Below are positions 43,227 through 51,719 of a DNA stretch of 64,000 nucleotides, piece by piece; within the stretch, counting starts at the first letter, position 1; every line of letters starts with the position of its first letter. The position numbers were made by a program, and so were the translations under genes. The notes below the pieces were generated by a model, which ran no database searches, was not told where the DNA came from, and was given only the letters and a program-made list of their open reading frames with translations. The DNA comes from Akkermansiaceae bacterium (GTDB taxonomy: Bacteria > Verrucomicrobiota > Verrucomicrobiia > Verrucomicrobiales > Akkermansiaceae): the NCBI GenBank assembly GCA_947462535.1, contig CANHPN010000001.1, positions 62,001 through 126,000 on the forward strand, given 5' to 3'.

Positions 43227-44627
43227 TTACCTCGCCGCAACCAGATCATACCCGCGCCAGTCGCCGATGGTGATGTCGGCGAATTCGCCGACGGGGATGC
43301 TTTCGTCCACCATCACGGAGCCGTCGATTTCCGGGGCGTCCCACTGGGTGCGGGCGACGCCGGGTTGCTCGACTAACACGCGGACGGCTTTGCCGACTTG
43401 GGCTTGGTTGGTTTCTCCGGCGATGCGCTGGAGCTCGACCATCGCGCGAGACCAACGGCTTTTGCGGGTGGCGTGGTGGATGTGGCCGTCCATCTTGTTA
43501 GCGCGGGTGCCTTCTTCTTTCGAGTATTGGAAAACGCCGGCGCGCTCGAAGCGGAACTCGCGGATGAATTCCAACAGTTCTTGGAAATCCTCCTCGGTCT
43601 CGCCGGGGAAACCGACGATGAAAGTGGTGCGGATGCCGAGGCCGGGGATGCCAGCGCGCATGCGGCGGAGCAGGTCGCGGATGTAGCCGCCGCTGGTCAC
43701 CCGCTTCATCGCGGTGAGCATGCGATCGGAAATGTGTTGAAGCGGGATATCGACGTATTTCGCGACCTTGTCGCACTCGGCGATGGTGGTGATGAGCTCG
43801 TCCGACCAATGCGCCGGGTGGGTGTAGAGCAGGCGGACCCAGAAATCGCCTTCGATCTTGTTAATCTCGCGGAGCAGGGTGGAGAGCGATTCGCCGCGGG
43901 TGGAATCGACCGGCGAGCTCGGGGTCGGGCGTTTGCCTTCCCACTGGTCCATGCCGAAGTAGGTGGTGTCCTGAGAGATGAGGTTGATCTCCTTCACGCC
44001 GGATGCGACGAGCGCCTGGACTTCTCTAACGACCGAGTCCTGCGTGCGCGAGCGGTGTTTGCCGCGGATGGTAGGAATGATGCAGAAGGTGCAGGTGTGG
44101 TTGCAGCCCTCGGCGATTTTGACGTAGGCGAAGTGGTCCGGCGTGAGGCGGATGCGCGGCGTCGAGTAGTCCGGGACGTATTGCGGCTTGAGGGTGACGA
44201 AATCGCGTGGGTCCTCGGTAGCGGACGGGCCTTCGGTTTTCTGGACTTCCGCGTCGTTTCTCTTTCCCAGCAGGTTCTCGATGATCGGCGCGACCTTGGT
44301 GATCTGGTCGAGGCCGATGAAGGCGTCCACTTCCGGCATGATGCCGGGAAGGTCCTTGGCGAAACGTTGTGACAGGCAACCGGCGACGATGATCTTCTGG
44401 CGCGCGCGGTCCGGGTCATCGGTGCGGTCCTTCACCGCGCCGAAAATGGCGTCGATGGATTCCTGCTTGGCCATGTCGATGAACGAGCAGGTGTTGATGA
44501 TGAGGACGTCCGCGAGTTCGGGATCTGGTGTGAGGGACATGCCGGCTTGGGCGAGGTGGCCGATCATGACTTCCGAGTCGATGAGGTTTTTGGCGCAGCC
44601 GAGTGAGATGAGACCAACTGTTGTCAT
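43227..44627 (-). CDS. rimO: ribosomal protein S12 methylthiotransferase
   Basis: A 466-residue radical-SAM methylthiotransferase. UPF0004 domain: SLGCAKNLIDSEVM, NTCSFIDMAKQESID, AGCLSQR (three Cys for the auxiliary cluster). Radical SAM core: EGCNHTCTFCIIP with C-x3-C-x2-C near residue 164, then RGKHRSR. TRAM domain at the C-terminus (about VLVEQPGVARTQWDAPEIDG to the end). These match RimO, which thiomethylates Asp89 of ribosomal protein S12, rather than MiaB (SFIDMAKQES and LYTHPAHW are RimO-type). Start ATG 44627; the longer upstream frame is not homologous. A small membrane coiled-coil gene lies 85 bases upstream. Confidence 0.93.
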   Translation of the reverse strand: MTTVGLISLGCAKNLIDSEVMIGHLAQAGMSLTPDPELADVLIINTCSFIDMAKQESIDAIFGAVKDRTDDPDRARQKIIVAGCLSQRFAKDLPGIMPEVDAFIGLDQITKVAPIIENLLGKRNDAEVQKTEGPSATEDPRDFVTLKPQYVPDYSTPRIRLTPDHFAYVKIAEGCNHTCTFCIIPTIRGKHRSRTQDSVVREVQALVASGVKEINLISQDTTYFGMDQWEGKRPTPSSPVDSTRGESLSTLLREINKIEGDFWVRLLYTHPAHWSDELITTIAECDKVAKYVDIPLQHISDRMLTAMKRVTSGGYIRDLLRRMRAGIPGLGIRTTFIVGFPGETEEDFQELLEFIREFRFERAGVFQYSKEEGTRANKMDGHIHHATRKSRWSRAMVELQRIAGETNQAQVGKAVRVLVEQPGVARTQWDAPEIDGSVMVDESIPVGEFADITIGDWRGYDLVAAR

Positions 44628-44712
44628 GGTAAATTCTGAAATGCGGAAAAACTGAAATGCTGAGATAAGAGAAAAAGGCGAGCGAAGCAATTTCAGCTTC
44701 TCAGCTTTTACT

Positions 44713-45369
44713 TCAATACTGCGGTGGCAGGATGAGTTCGTCGCCGACTTGGGGCTTGACCGGGCCGAAGCCGGGTAGGGGGGTCGCAATCGCGCCCTCG
44801 GCGGTGATGTCAGAAACCTTGAGCTGGCCGAGAATGCCGGTCTTGCGACGGATGGCGACAATGACGCCTGCCTGGATTTGCTCGGGCAGCAGCACGTCGA
44901 AGGTGACGAAGCCGCCGTATTGCGCGTCTTCGACATATTCCTTGATGCGGCCTATGAGTAGGGCGTCGCTGATCATGCGGGCGCGGCGGAGTTCGCTGTC
45001 CTTCGATTCGAGACCGCGCTTGTCCATTTCGACTTCTTCGAGATCGGCGACTTTCTTGTCACGGGCTTCGGCTTCCTTGCGGAGCTCGATTTCCTCGAGG
45101 GCGCGCTTGTTTTGCTCGAGCTGGTGCTTCATCGCCTCGAGTTCGGAGTTGGCGGGAGTCTGGACGGGCTGGCTGCGGAGCAGTTGCAACTCGCGCTGCA
45201 TCTTGAGGTTGTCCTGCTCGGCGCGGAGTTCCTTCACTTGTTTTTGAAGGCGGGCGATTTCATCCTGCGGAGTGTTTTTCACGCCCTGCTTCATGCCTTG
45301 CCAGGAAACGGCCAGCGCGCCGAGCAGCAGCGCAATCGTCGCGCCGAGGAGAAGTTTCATCGTGTCCAT
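44713..45369 (-). CDS. membrane-anchored coiled-coil protein, unknown
   Basis: A 218-residue protein with an N-terminal membrane helix (MKLLLGATIALLLGALAVSW), a long heptad-rich coiled coil (about residues 30-130; for example LQKQVKELRAEQDNLKM and LEEIELRKEAEARDKK), and a C-terminal beta domain (GFVTFDVLLPEQIQAGVIVA, VKPQVGDELILPPQY). No named family. The start may be ATG 45369 or 45360; both precede the helix. The stop lies 85 bases before rimO and the next gene starts 32 bases upstream. It is probably a lineage-specific envelope protein; topology suggests the coiled coil is periplasmic. Confidence 0.7.
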   Translation of the reverse strand: MDTMKLLLGATIALLLGALAVSWQGMKQGVKNTPQDEIARLQKQVKELRAEQDNLKMQRELQLLRSQPVQTPANSELEAMKHQLEQNKRALEEIELRKEAEARDKKVADLEEVEMDKRGLESKDSELRRARMISDALLIGRIKEYVEDAQYGGFVTFDVLLPEQIQAGVIVAIRRKTGILGQLKVSDITAEGAIATPLPGFGPVKPQVGDELILPPQY

Positions 45370-45401
45370 GGGCGGGACGTTGGACGGGCCGGAACCGGAT
45401 G

Positions 45402-46643
45402 TCAACGCGGGGTGAAAACTGCGGACGATCCGGAGTTCTGGCGCAGCCAGGCATCGGCGGAGGTCGGGTCCTGCTCCTTCCATGCTTCAAAAGTGCGGCG
45501 ATACATGGCATCGCGTCGCTGCTGGTCGCCCATCCGTGCGATTGCGTTGATGGAGGTGAGGGGATCGCTGTCAAAGGAGCGCCATACGAAATGCTGCACC
45601 AGCCGGTCGTTCACGTCGTTCGGGAAGCGGTCCATCAGTGAGACTGCGGCCTTCGGATCGTCTCCGGCGACGCCGTTGATGATGCCGCGGAGCGCATTGC
45701 TGCGGGCATCACCGGCGGGAAGGGTGCTGAAGGAACTCCAGGCGGCTTGTTCGTCTTTTTTCGACCAGACGTTATACACATCATCCATGCGGCGCTGGGC
45801 GGCTTCGCCGGGGTTGGCGAGAAGCCAGGAGGCGGTCCCCGCAGGATCCGAGGCGGCGAGCGGTTCTGCGGCGCGCATCATGGCACCGTTGCGGAGGGCG
45901 TCATCGGTGATGGCGGTGATCCAGGAGCGGGCGGCTTCGGTGCCTTGCTGCAAGAGATGAGGCAGCATGAAGTCGAGGGCGATGCCGCGTTCCACGCTTT
46001 TGGGCATGCCGGTGAGGAGCTCGGTGGCCCGCGCGGGATCGGATGCGGCGATGCCGCGGATGATTCCCGGCATGAAGGGGTTGGCCTCTTCTCCCTCATA
46101 GTTCGCTGTTGCCCAGCGGATGGCGGCTTCCGGATCGGTCGATGCCCACGAGGTGAGAATGGTGCCTGTAGCGAATCCGTTAGTGGTGTTCTCCTTGGCG
46201 TAAGCAAGGGCGGACAAGGGGTCGGCCTGAGCCCATGCAGTCAGCAGCAGGGAATATTCGCCCATGCGGCCTTCGGTGAGGCCGAGGCTGCGGAAATGGG
46301 CGACGGTTTGCTCGAAATCGCCGGGTGCGAGCTGATCGATGAAAGCGAGCAAGGCGCGGTTCCGGTCCAACGGATTTTCGCCACGGATGATCGATTCCAG
46401 ACGTGCCAAGCGGCCTTGGGTGGTTGATTTCGCGTCACGCTCCGGGCGGGTGGTGTGCGAGGAATTTTTGGGTTGCCCGCTATTTCCCGCAGAATCCCTC
46501 GATGACGAGCGGGTTGACCGGGTTTCGGCCGGGCCGACTTGATCTTTCTCCGACGAGCCCGGAGACGAGGCGCGACCCGCCATGAAGCCTCCAACTCCGA
46601 TGAGAACAAGGGCGGCGAGGGCGGTGAGTGGCGTGAGTTTCAT
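45402..46643 (-). CDS. repeat-containing secreted or membrane-anchored protein
   Basis: A 413-residue protein. After an N-terminal hydrophobic segment (TALAALVLIGVGGFMAG) and a Ser/Thr-rich low-complexity linker, it carries about nine helical repeats of the form W-x(3)-DP-x-A-A, for example TAWAQADPLSALAYA, TSWASTDPEAAIRWA, VWSKKDEQAAW and EAWKEQDPTSADAW, spaced 30-40 residues. Proteins with this repeat are frequent in Verrucomicrobiaceae and lack a known function; the repeats should form an alpha-solenoid for protein binding. It is on the reverse strand, 32 bases upstream of the coiled-coil gene. No catalytic residues are evident. Confidence 0.75.
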   Translation of the reverse strand: MKLTPLTALAALVLIGVGGFMAGRASSPGSSEKDQVGPAETRSTRSSSRDSAGNSGQPKNSSHTTRPERDAKSTTQGRLARLESIIRGENPLDRNRALLAFIDQLAPGDFEQTVAHFRSLGLTEGRMGEYSLLLTAWAQADPLSALAYAKENTTNGFATGTILTSWASTDPEAAIRWATANYEGEEANPFMPGIIRGIAASDPARATELLTGMPKSVERGIALDFMLPHLLQQGTEAARSWITAITDDALRNGAMMRAAEPLAASDPAGTASWLLANPGEAAQRRMDDVYNVWSKKDEQAAWSSFSTLPAGDARSNALRGIINGVAGDDPKAAVSLMDRFPNDVNDRLVQHFVWRSFDSDPLTSINAIARMGDQQRRDAMYRRTFEAWKEQDPTSADAWLRQNSGSSAVFTPR

Positions 46644-46719
46644 GAAGTTTAAGCAATGGACATTTTTACATCACGATAACGATCCGCGCTCCCGGTTTTT
46701 TCCAAAAACCGCCTGAGCC

Positions 46720-47571
46720 TCATCCTGCGAAGGCGTTCGCGGGCAGTCCCTGGACGCCTAGCCCGCGGATCACGAACAAGCGCCCGGCGTGCTCCTCCGC
46801 CACGGATTTGTGGACGCCGGTGGTCACGTAGAGGTCCGTCAGATCCGGCCCGCCGAACGCGCAGGCGGTCGTTTCCAGACACGGCAGCTCGACGCGCCGC
46901 AGCTCCGCGCCCGACTGTGGATTGAAGCAAACCACGCAAGCGCCGTGGCAAAACGCGATCCATAAATTCTCGTCCGCATCGATCGTCATCCCGTCCGGCG
47001 AGGCGTCGAGATGTGCGGTGGAAACCACGCCGCGCATGTTCCGCAAGTGGCCGTCCTCGTAGTCAAAGGCGAGCACTTCCTGGCGCGGCGTATCGATATA
47101 AAAAACCGTTTTCCCGTCGGCGGACCAGGCGATGCCGTTGGAGTTGGTGACCGGACCGAAGGCTTCGTGGAGCGTGAGATCCGGGTCGAGCCGGTAGAGC
47201 CGGGCGTCACCGGTTTTTTTTGCAAGGCTGATGGTACCGGCGAAAAAGCGGCCGTCGGGCGAGCATTTGCCATCGTTGAAGCGGTTGTCCGGCTTGTCCG
47301 GTTCCGGGTCGGCGATCGGGGTGAGGTGGCCGCTTTCCTCATCGAGAAAAAACAGCCCGTGATCGCCGGCGATGACCAGCCCGCCGCTCTCGCGCGGAAC
47401 TACGGTGCCCACGCGCTGGCCAACGTCCCAAGATTTTTCACTCCCGTCCGCCGGGTCGAAGCGATGGACGCGGTGGCCCTCGATATCGACAAAATAGAGC
47501 GCGTCACGCCACCAGACGGGGCCTTCGCCCCATTGGCTGCGGATATTTCCGATCGCTTCGATGCTGACCAT
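46720..47571 (-). CDS. SMP-30/gluconolactonase-like beta-propeller
   Basis: A 283-residue six-bladed beta-propeller of the SMP-30/GNL/LRE family. Metal-site features are WGEGPVWWRDALYFVDIEG (Glu), RFNDGKCSPDGRFFAGT, SNGIAWSADGKTVFYIDT (Asn) and LDASPDGMTIDADENLWIAF (Asp), the usual calcium/zinc lactonase ligands. It would hydrolyse an aldono-lactone in the cytoplasm in sugar catabolism. ATG 47571 is preferred over 47619, which would add 16 residues with no homology. No sugar genes are adjacent, so the lactone is unknown. Confidence 0.87.
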   Translation of the reverse strand: MVSIEAIGNIRSQWGEGPVWWRDALYFVDIEGHRVHRFDPADGSEKSWDVGQRVGTVVPRESGGLVIAGDHGLFFLDEESGHLTPIADPEPDKPDNRFNDGKCSPDGRFFAGTISLAKKTGDARLYRLDPDLTLHEAFGPVTNSNGIAWSADGKTVFYIDTPRQEVLAFDYEDGHLRNMRGVVSTAHLDASPDGMTIDADENLWIAFCHGACVVCFNPQSGAELRRVELPCLETTACAFGGPDLTDLYVTTGVHKSVAEEHAGRLFVIRGLGVQGLPANAFAG

Positions 47572-47657
47572 GCCCGGAATCCTAAAAGCCGGGGGAAACG
47601 CGCGCCATCGTAAAATCACCGATCCCGGGCTTTCATTCCATCTAACTTCCTGACAAG

Positions 47658-47973
47658 ATGCCGCCCATGCGCAGCGAGGCTTCCAGCGATGTCTTCAAAG
47701 TATGGCTCTACGCCGCAGCCTCGGTTGCTGTTGGGCGCGAGGACTTCCCCGCTGCTTTATGGTACCGGAAAGGCGATCCCGGAAATCTGTTCCACCAAGC
47801 AAACCAACGGCCCGCTGGAGTGGCTGGCGGGGATTTGCCTGACTCACTCATGTGGGTGATTTCCGGCGCGGCGCTGAAACAAGGCTTGGCTCCGCTCACC
47901 GGCATCCTCCTCGCGAGGATTCCTCGTCAACTACCTCACCGCGCCCGCCGATGACACCGACACCCCGGCTTGA
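47658..47973 (+). pseudogene. CPBP intramembrane protease paralogue, degenerate
   Basis: ATG 47658 encodes MRSEASSDVFKVWLYAAASV after three residues; then a frameshift leads to LGARTSPLLYGTGKAIPEIC and TNGPLEWLAGIC, which match in order the N-terminus of the intact CPBP protein at 48712 (SEAGAVILW, ISPWLYQAGKWF, ALAEWLGNAC). The middle, including the catalytic EExxxR region, is missing; GALKQGLAPLTGILL and then, in another frame, GFLVNYLTAPADDTDTPA with a TGA at 47971 look like the old C-terminus. It overlaps the comF start at 47951, as an intact neighbour gene would. Inferred from translation in three frames. Confidence 0.7.
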
Positions 47974-48715
47974 AATCCGCGGCTGGCGCAAGCTTTTGTC
48001 CTGCGGCCTGGACCTGCTCTATCCGCCGGTCTGCGTGCTCTGCCTGGAAAATCTATCCGACGGCCGGGCCTTGTGTGACGCCTGTGACGCGGACCTGCCG
48101 CGGCTCGCCGAGCCGTTTTGCCAAAGCTGCGGCGAGCCGTTTCCGGGAGAAATCGAAGGTCCGTTCGCCTGCCCGAATTGCAGTAAACTCAAGTTCGCCT
48201 TCGAGTTCGCGCGCCCGGCGATGGTGCGCGACGAGCGCACGCTGGAAATCGTCCACCGCCTGAAATACGGCCGAGAGCTCCACTTGGCGAAGGACCTCGG
48301 CCGCCTCGCCGCGGGGGCGTTTGGCGATCCCCGGCTGGCTCGTGCTCTCGCGGAAAACTGGCCGCTGGTCCCCGTGCCGCTCCACCGCAAGCGTTTCCAG
48401 CACCGCCATTTCAACCAAGCCGAGGAAATCTCCCGAGCGCTATCCGCGCACACCGGCTTGCCCGTCGTCCGCGCGCTGTCAAGGATCCGCGCCACCGAGC
48501 ACCAGACCGCGCTCACCCGTTCGCAGCGCCTGGAAAACCTCCGCGGGGCCTTCGTCATCACCGCCGCCGGCCGCCGCCGGATGGAACAATTCCCGGCGGG
48601 CGCGGTGCTCGTCGATGACGTGCTGACCACCGGCTCGACCGTGGACGAGTGCGCGAAAATCCTCCGCCGCGCGGGCTTTCAAAAAGTCGTCGCCGTCACC
48701 GTGATGCGTGGCTAA
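47951..48715 (+). CDS. comF: ComF-like phosphoribosyltransferase-fold protein
   Basis: A 254-residue ComF/GntX family protein. N-terminal zinc ribbon: CVLCLENL, CDACDADL, CQSCGEPF, CPNCSK. C-terminal phosphoribosyltransferase fold: VHRLKYGRELHLAKDLGRL, LVPVPLHRKRFQHRHFNQAE, and the PRPP motif VLVDDVLTTGSTVDEC. In transformable bacteria ComF is needed for DNA uptake and binds single-stranded DNA-processing factors. ATG 47951 (MTPTPRLEIRGW) is used; the frame is open upstream. The stop overlaps the convergent CPBP gene by 4 bases. Natural competence is plausible but no other com genes are in the window. Confidence 0.9.
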   Translation: MTPTPRLEIRGWRKLLSCGLDLLYPPVCVLCLENLSDGRALCDACDADLPRLAEPFCQSCGEPFPGEIEGPFACPNCSKLKFAFEFARPAMVRDERTLEIVHRLKYGRELHLAKDLGRLAAGAFGDPRLARALAENWPLVPVPLHRKRFQHRHFNQAEEISRALSAHTGLPVVRALSRIRATEHQTALTRSQRLENLRGAFVITAAGRRRMEQFPAGAVLVDDVLTTGSTVDECAKILRRAGFQKVVAVTVMRG

Positions 48716-49680
48716 CGGATCACCCGCGCGGAATCAAACCGCCGCAAAACGAAGTGACAAATCACCGCGGTCAGCGCGAGACCGAGGAGCGGAAAAACTC
48801 CGGATCGCAGCGACCCGCCCAAGCCCCACGGATGCAGCGGATGAACGGGCACGGATTGGTAAATCATGTTGAATCCCTTGAACGCGAGAATCCAACCGGC
48901 GTGGAGGCCAATCGAAAACCACAGTGCCCCGGTCCGCACGCGCGCCCTCGCAAGCACCATCCCGACGACGAACAAGATCGCGAAATCCGTGATGAAAAAC
49001 TGCGGATCGGCGAAATGAAGCAGGATTTTCCCCAACAACTCGAAGCCCGCCAGCGGAGCTCCCGGCGCGGCGATGACCGCCCCGGCCGGCGGTTGCAGGA
49101 AATGGACGAAGGCGAAGCAAAGCGATGTGCCGAGACAGGCGGTGAGCGGCCTGGCGAACTTCAGCCAGAGACCTAACAAAACACCCCGGAACAGCCATTC
49201 CTCCAGCAGGGCGGCACCGATGGCGGGTGCCAAGATCCCGCCCGCCAGCTTTCCGATGCCAAGCACTCGGGGACTTCTCGGAGCGTAAGCCCCGCAAGCT
49301 TCCAGAACCGCGCCCGTCGCCCACAGCATGCCGCCCGCGATGACGCATCCGGCCGCCACCTGGATCAGCGCGGATTGCCTAGGAATCCGCAGCGTGACCA
49401 ATCCCGCACCGTAGCGGATCCGCCGTAAAAGCAGCGGCAACAGGACCACTGCGGAAATCACCAGCGAGCGGCTGAAATACCGGTTGAAGCTCGCCCGGCG
49501 GCACGCATTTCCCAACCACTCGGCGAGCGCGTTCAAATCGCCGGCCGCGGAAACTCCTCCGAACCATTTTCCCGCTTGGTAAAGCCACGGCGAAATGGTC
49601 GCGGCCAGCAGGATCGCCGAGACGACCCACAGGATGACCGCGCCGGCTTCGGATTGGAAAAATCGTTTCAAGTGCGTCAA
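48712..49680 (-). CDS. CPBP family intramembrane metalloprotease
   Basis: A 322-residue multipass membrane protein with the CPBP (CAAX protease/bacteriocin-processing) motifs: ALLEEWLFRGVLLG (EExxxR) and LCFAFVHFLQPPAG (FxxxH), plus a later helix with FSIGLHAGWILAF (H-x3). About eight hydrophobic helices span the chain. Members process prenylated or signal-peptide-like substrates or confer bacteriocin immunity. Its N-terminus (FFQSEAGAVILWVVSAILLA) matches the degenerate copy on the other side of comF. It is convergent with comF (4-base overlap). Confidence 0.85.
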   Translation of the reverse strand: MTHLKRFFQSEAGAVILWVVSAILLAATISPWLYQAGKWFGGVSAAGDLNALAEWLGNACRRASFNRYFSRSLVISAVVLLPLLLRRIRYGAGLVTLRIPRQSALIQVAAGCVIAGGMLWATGAVLEACGAYAPRSPRVLGIGKLAGGILAPAIGAALLEEWLFRGVLLGLWLKFARPLTACLGTSLCFAFVHFLQPPAGAVIAAPGAPLAGFELLGKILLHFADPQFFITDFAILFVVGMVLARARVRTGALWFSIGLHAGWILAFKGFNMIYQSVPVHPLHPWGLGGSLRSGVFPLLGLALTAVICHFVLRRFDSARVIR

Positions 49681-49718
49681 TCTGGGATGTTCCCGTGCCT
49701 CTTGTCGAGACGAGCATG

Positions 49719-49755
49719 AAAAAAGCCGCCGGGAAAATCCCCCGACGGCTTTTTG
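49719..49755 (-). terminator. bidirectional intrinsic terminator
   Basis: AGCCGCCGGG, loop AAAATCC, CCCGACGGCT with a single c-a mismatch, flanked by six A on one side and five T on the other. It lies 21 bases past the peroxiredoxin stop (reverse strand) and upstream of the CPBP gene start, so it ends the peroxiredoxin transcript. Confidence 0.8.
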
Positions 49756-49775
49756 AAATTAGAAACGCGGATTTA

Positions 49776-50267
49776 TCAGAGCCCGCGCAGGGTCGCCTTG
49801 ATCGCTTCGAAGTTCGGCTGGTCGCCGGGATTTTCGAGCACCTCGGCGTATTGGACCACGCCGGATTTATCCACCACAAAGGCCGAACGCTTCGGCACAC
49901 CGCCCATGATCAGGTTCTTCGCGGGCAGGAATTGCTCGTAAGCCACGCCGTAAGCCTCGGTCACCTTATGCTCGTAATCGCTGAGCAGCGAGATCGTGAT
50001 GCCTTCCTTTTGCGCCCAAGCTTCCTGCGCGAACGGATTGTCGCCGGAAATGCCGAGCACCTTCGCGTCGAGCGCGTCATACTCGGAAATCCCTTGGGAA
50101 ATCGCGCAAAACTCCGCCGTGCAGCCGCCGGTGAAGGCCATCGGCACGAACAGCAGGACGATGTTGGATTTCCCAACAAGCTCGCTCAGCGTGACCAGCT
50201 CGGGTCCGTTGGCGGTTTTGCTGACGAGGGTGAAATCTGGGGCTTGGTCGCCGACTTTAATGGACAT
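49776..50267 (-). CDS. peroxiredoxin (AhpE/AhpC-TSA family)
   Basis: A 163-residue peroxiredoxin. KVGDQAPDFTL starts the fold; VPMAFTGGCTAEFC contains the peroxidatic Cys in the P-x3-T-x2-C context with Thr and Pro in place, and a second Cys three residues after the first that may be a resolving partner. ISGDNPFAQEAWAQ and SAFVVDKSGVV complete the thioredoxin fold. It reduces peroxides using thioredoxin or another thiol; length and motif fit the AhpE-like branch. ATG 50267 is used; the long upstream frame overlaps avtA antisense. Cytoplasmic. Confidence 0.92.
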   Translation of the reverse strand: MSIKVGDQAPDFTLVSKTANGPELVTLSELVGKSNIVLLFVPMAFTGGCTAEFCAISQGISEYDALDAKVLGISGDNPFAQEAWAQKEGITISLLSDYEHKVTEAYGVAYEQFLPAKNLIMGGVPKRSAFVVDKSGVVQYAEVLENPGDQPNFEAIKATLRGL

Positions 50268-50322
50268 GGTGGTTTGTTGGTTGTTTGAAGTTCGTCGGCA
50301 TCCTAGAACGCGGTATCCGGAT

Positions 50323-51588
50323 ATGTCATACCAATTCTCACAATTTGGCCAACACCTCGGCTGCGGCAGCGGAATCGGCGAGCTGATGGACGACCTCGGC
50401 CACGCCCTCGCCAGCGGCGGACCCGACCTGAAAATGCTCGGCGGCGGCCAACCCGCCCGCATCCCCGAGATCAACGCCATCTGGCGGCGGCGGCTCGAAG
50501 AAATCATGGAGGAAATGGGCGGACTCGAGCGCGCGCTCACGACCTACGACCCGCCGGGCGGAAATCCGCATTTCATCCAAGCCATCGCCACCCTCTTCCG
50601 CGAGACCCTCGGCTGGGAGCTCGGCCCGGAAAACGTCGGTGTCACCAGTGGCGGCCAGACCGCCTTCTATTTCCTCTTCAATCTCCTCGCTGGACCGATG
50701 CCTGGCGGCAGCCGCCGGAAAATTTTACTTCCGCTCGTCCCGGAATACATCGGCTACGCGAACCAAGGTGCCAGCGGCGATCTTTTCCGCGCCGTCACCC
50801 CGCTCATCGAAAAAACCGGCCCGCACGAGTTCAAATACCGCGTCGATTTCAGCCAGCTCGAAGTCACCCCCGACATCGCCGCAATCTGCGCCTCACGCCC
50901 GACCAACCCCACCGGCAACGTCCTCACCGACGAGGAAATCGCCCGCCTCTCCGCCATCGCGAAAGAGCACAATATCCCGCTCATCATCGACAACGCGTAT
51001 GGCGCGCCCTTCCCTGGCATCATCTTCGCCGACGCCACGCCGTTCTGGGAGCCGCACGTGATTTTGACGCTCAGCCTCTCGAAACTCGGCCTGCCCGGCA
51101 CCCGCACCGGCATCGTCATCGGCCCGCCGGAAATCATCCGCGCGCTCGGCTCGATGAGCGCCATCGCCGGACTGTCCAACCCGAACATCGGCCAGCAAAT
51201 CACCCTGCCGCTCATCAAGTCCGGCGAGATCCTGCGCCTCAGCCGCGAGGTGGTGCGCCCGTTCTACCAAGAAAAATGCCAGCTCGCCCGCCGCGCCGCG
51301 GTGGAAGCGTTCGGCGACGACATCGACTGGTTCATGCACCGCAGCGAGGGTGCGCTATTCCTCTGGTTCTGGTTTCCCGGCCTGCCGATCACTTCCCAGG
51401 AACTCTACGAACGCCTGAAAAAACGCGAAGTCCTCGTCATACCCGGCCAGCACTTCTTCTTCGGCCACGATGATCCTAACTGGTCCCACCGCCACGAGTG
51501 CGTCCGCGTTTCCTACGCCATGGACGAAGCGGTGGTCAGAGACGGGCTGAAGATCATCGCGGAAGAAGTGCGCCGCGCCTCAAAATAA
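50323..51588 (+). CDS. avtA: valine-pyruvate aminotransferase
   Basis: A 421-residue PLP aminotransferase, close to the 417 of E. coli AvtA. MSYQFSQFGQHLGCGSGI, LGGGQPARIPEINAIWR, TTYDPPGGNPHFIQAIA, VTSGGQTAFYFLFN, SRPTNPTGNVLTDEE and the PLP lysine in LTLSLSKLGLPGTRTG are the AvtA signature. It transfers amino groups between valine and pyruvate to form alanine and 2-ketoisovalerate. It starts at ATG 50323, divergent from the peroxiredoxin gene with 55 bases between them. Confidence 0.94.
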   Translation: MSYQFSQFGQHLGCGSGIGELMDDLGHALASGGPDLKMLGGGQPARIPEINAIWRRRLEEIMEEMGGLERALTTYDPPGGNPHFIQAIATLFRETLGWELGPENVGVTSGGQTAFYFLFNLLAGPMPGGSRRKILLPLVPEYIGYANQGASGDLFRAVTPLIEKTGPHEFKYRVDFSQLEVTPDIAAICASRPTNPTGNVLTDEEIARLSAIAKEHNIPLIIDNAYGAPFPGIIFADATPFWEPHVILTLSLSKLGLPGTRTGIVIGPPEIIRALGSMSAIAGLSNPNIGQQITLPLIKSGEILRLSREVVRPFYQEKCQLARRAAVEAFGDDIDWFMHRSEGALFLWFWFPGLPITSQELYERLKKREVLVIPGQHFFFGHDDPNWSHRHECVRVSYAMDEAVVRDGLKIIAEEVRRASK

Positions 51589-51595
51589 GGGGAAT

Positions 51596-51643
51596 GGACG
51601 TCTCGTCCCTTTGCATGTGTGGGCGAGACGTCCCCGCTCCCAC
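51596..51643. repeat. palindromic element after avtA
   Basis: GGACGTCTCGTCCC, an 11-base loop, then GGGCGAGACGTCC form a stem of about 13 pairs. On the reverse strand it is preceded by GTGGGAGCGG. It begins 7 bases after the avtA TAA. No T-run follows, so it is likely a REP-type or paired-REP element, possibly serving as 3'-end structure. Confidence 0.55.
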
Positions 51644-51719
51644 GGACCCATCCCCTTCCACCGGCCCCGCCGTCTAAGGAGTGGACGGCCTGCCGCCGGC
51701 GAAATGAGGTGCCTGCGGG

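Noticed and set aside
43227-44627. Assignment of the methylthiotransferase as MiaB
   Set aside because: The segments SFIDMAKQES, LYTHPAHW and the C-terminal TRAM layout match RimO better than MiaB.
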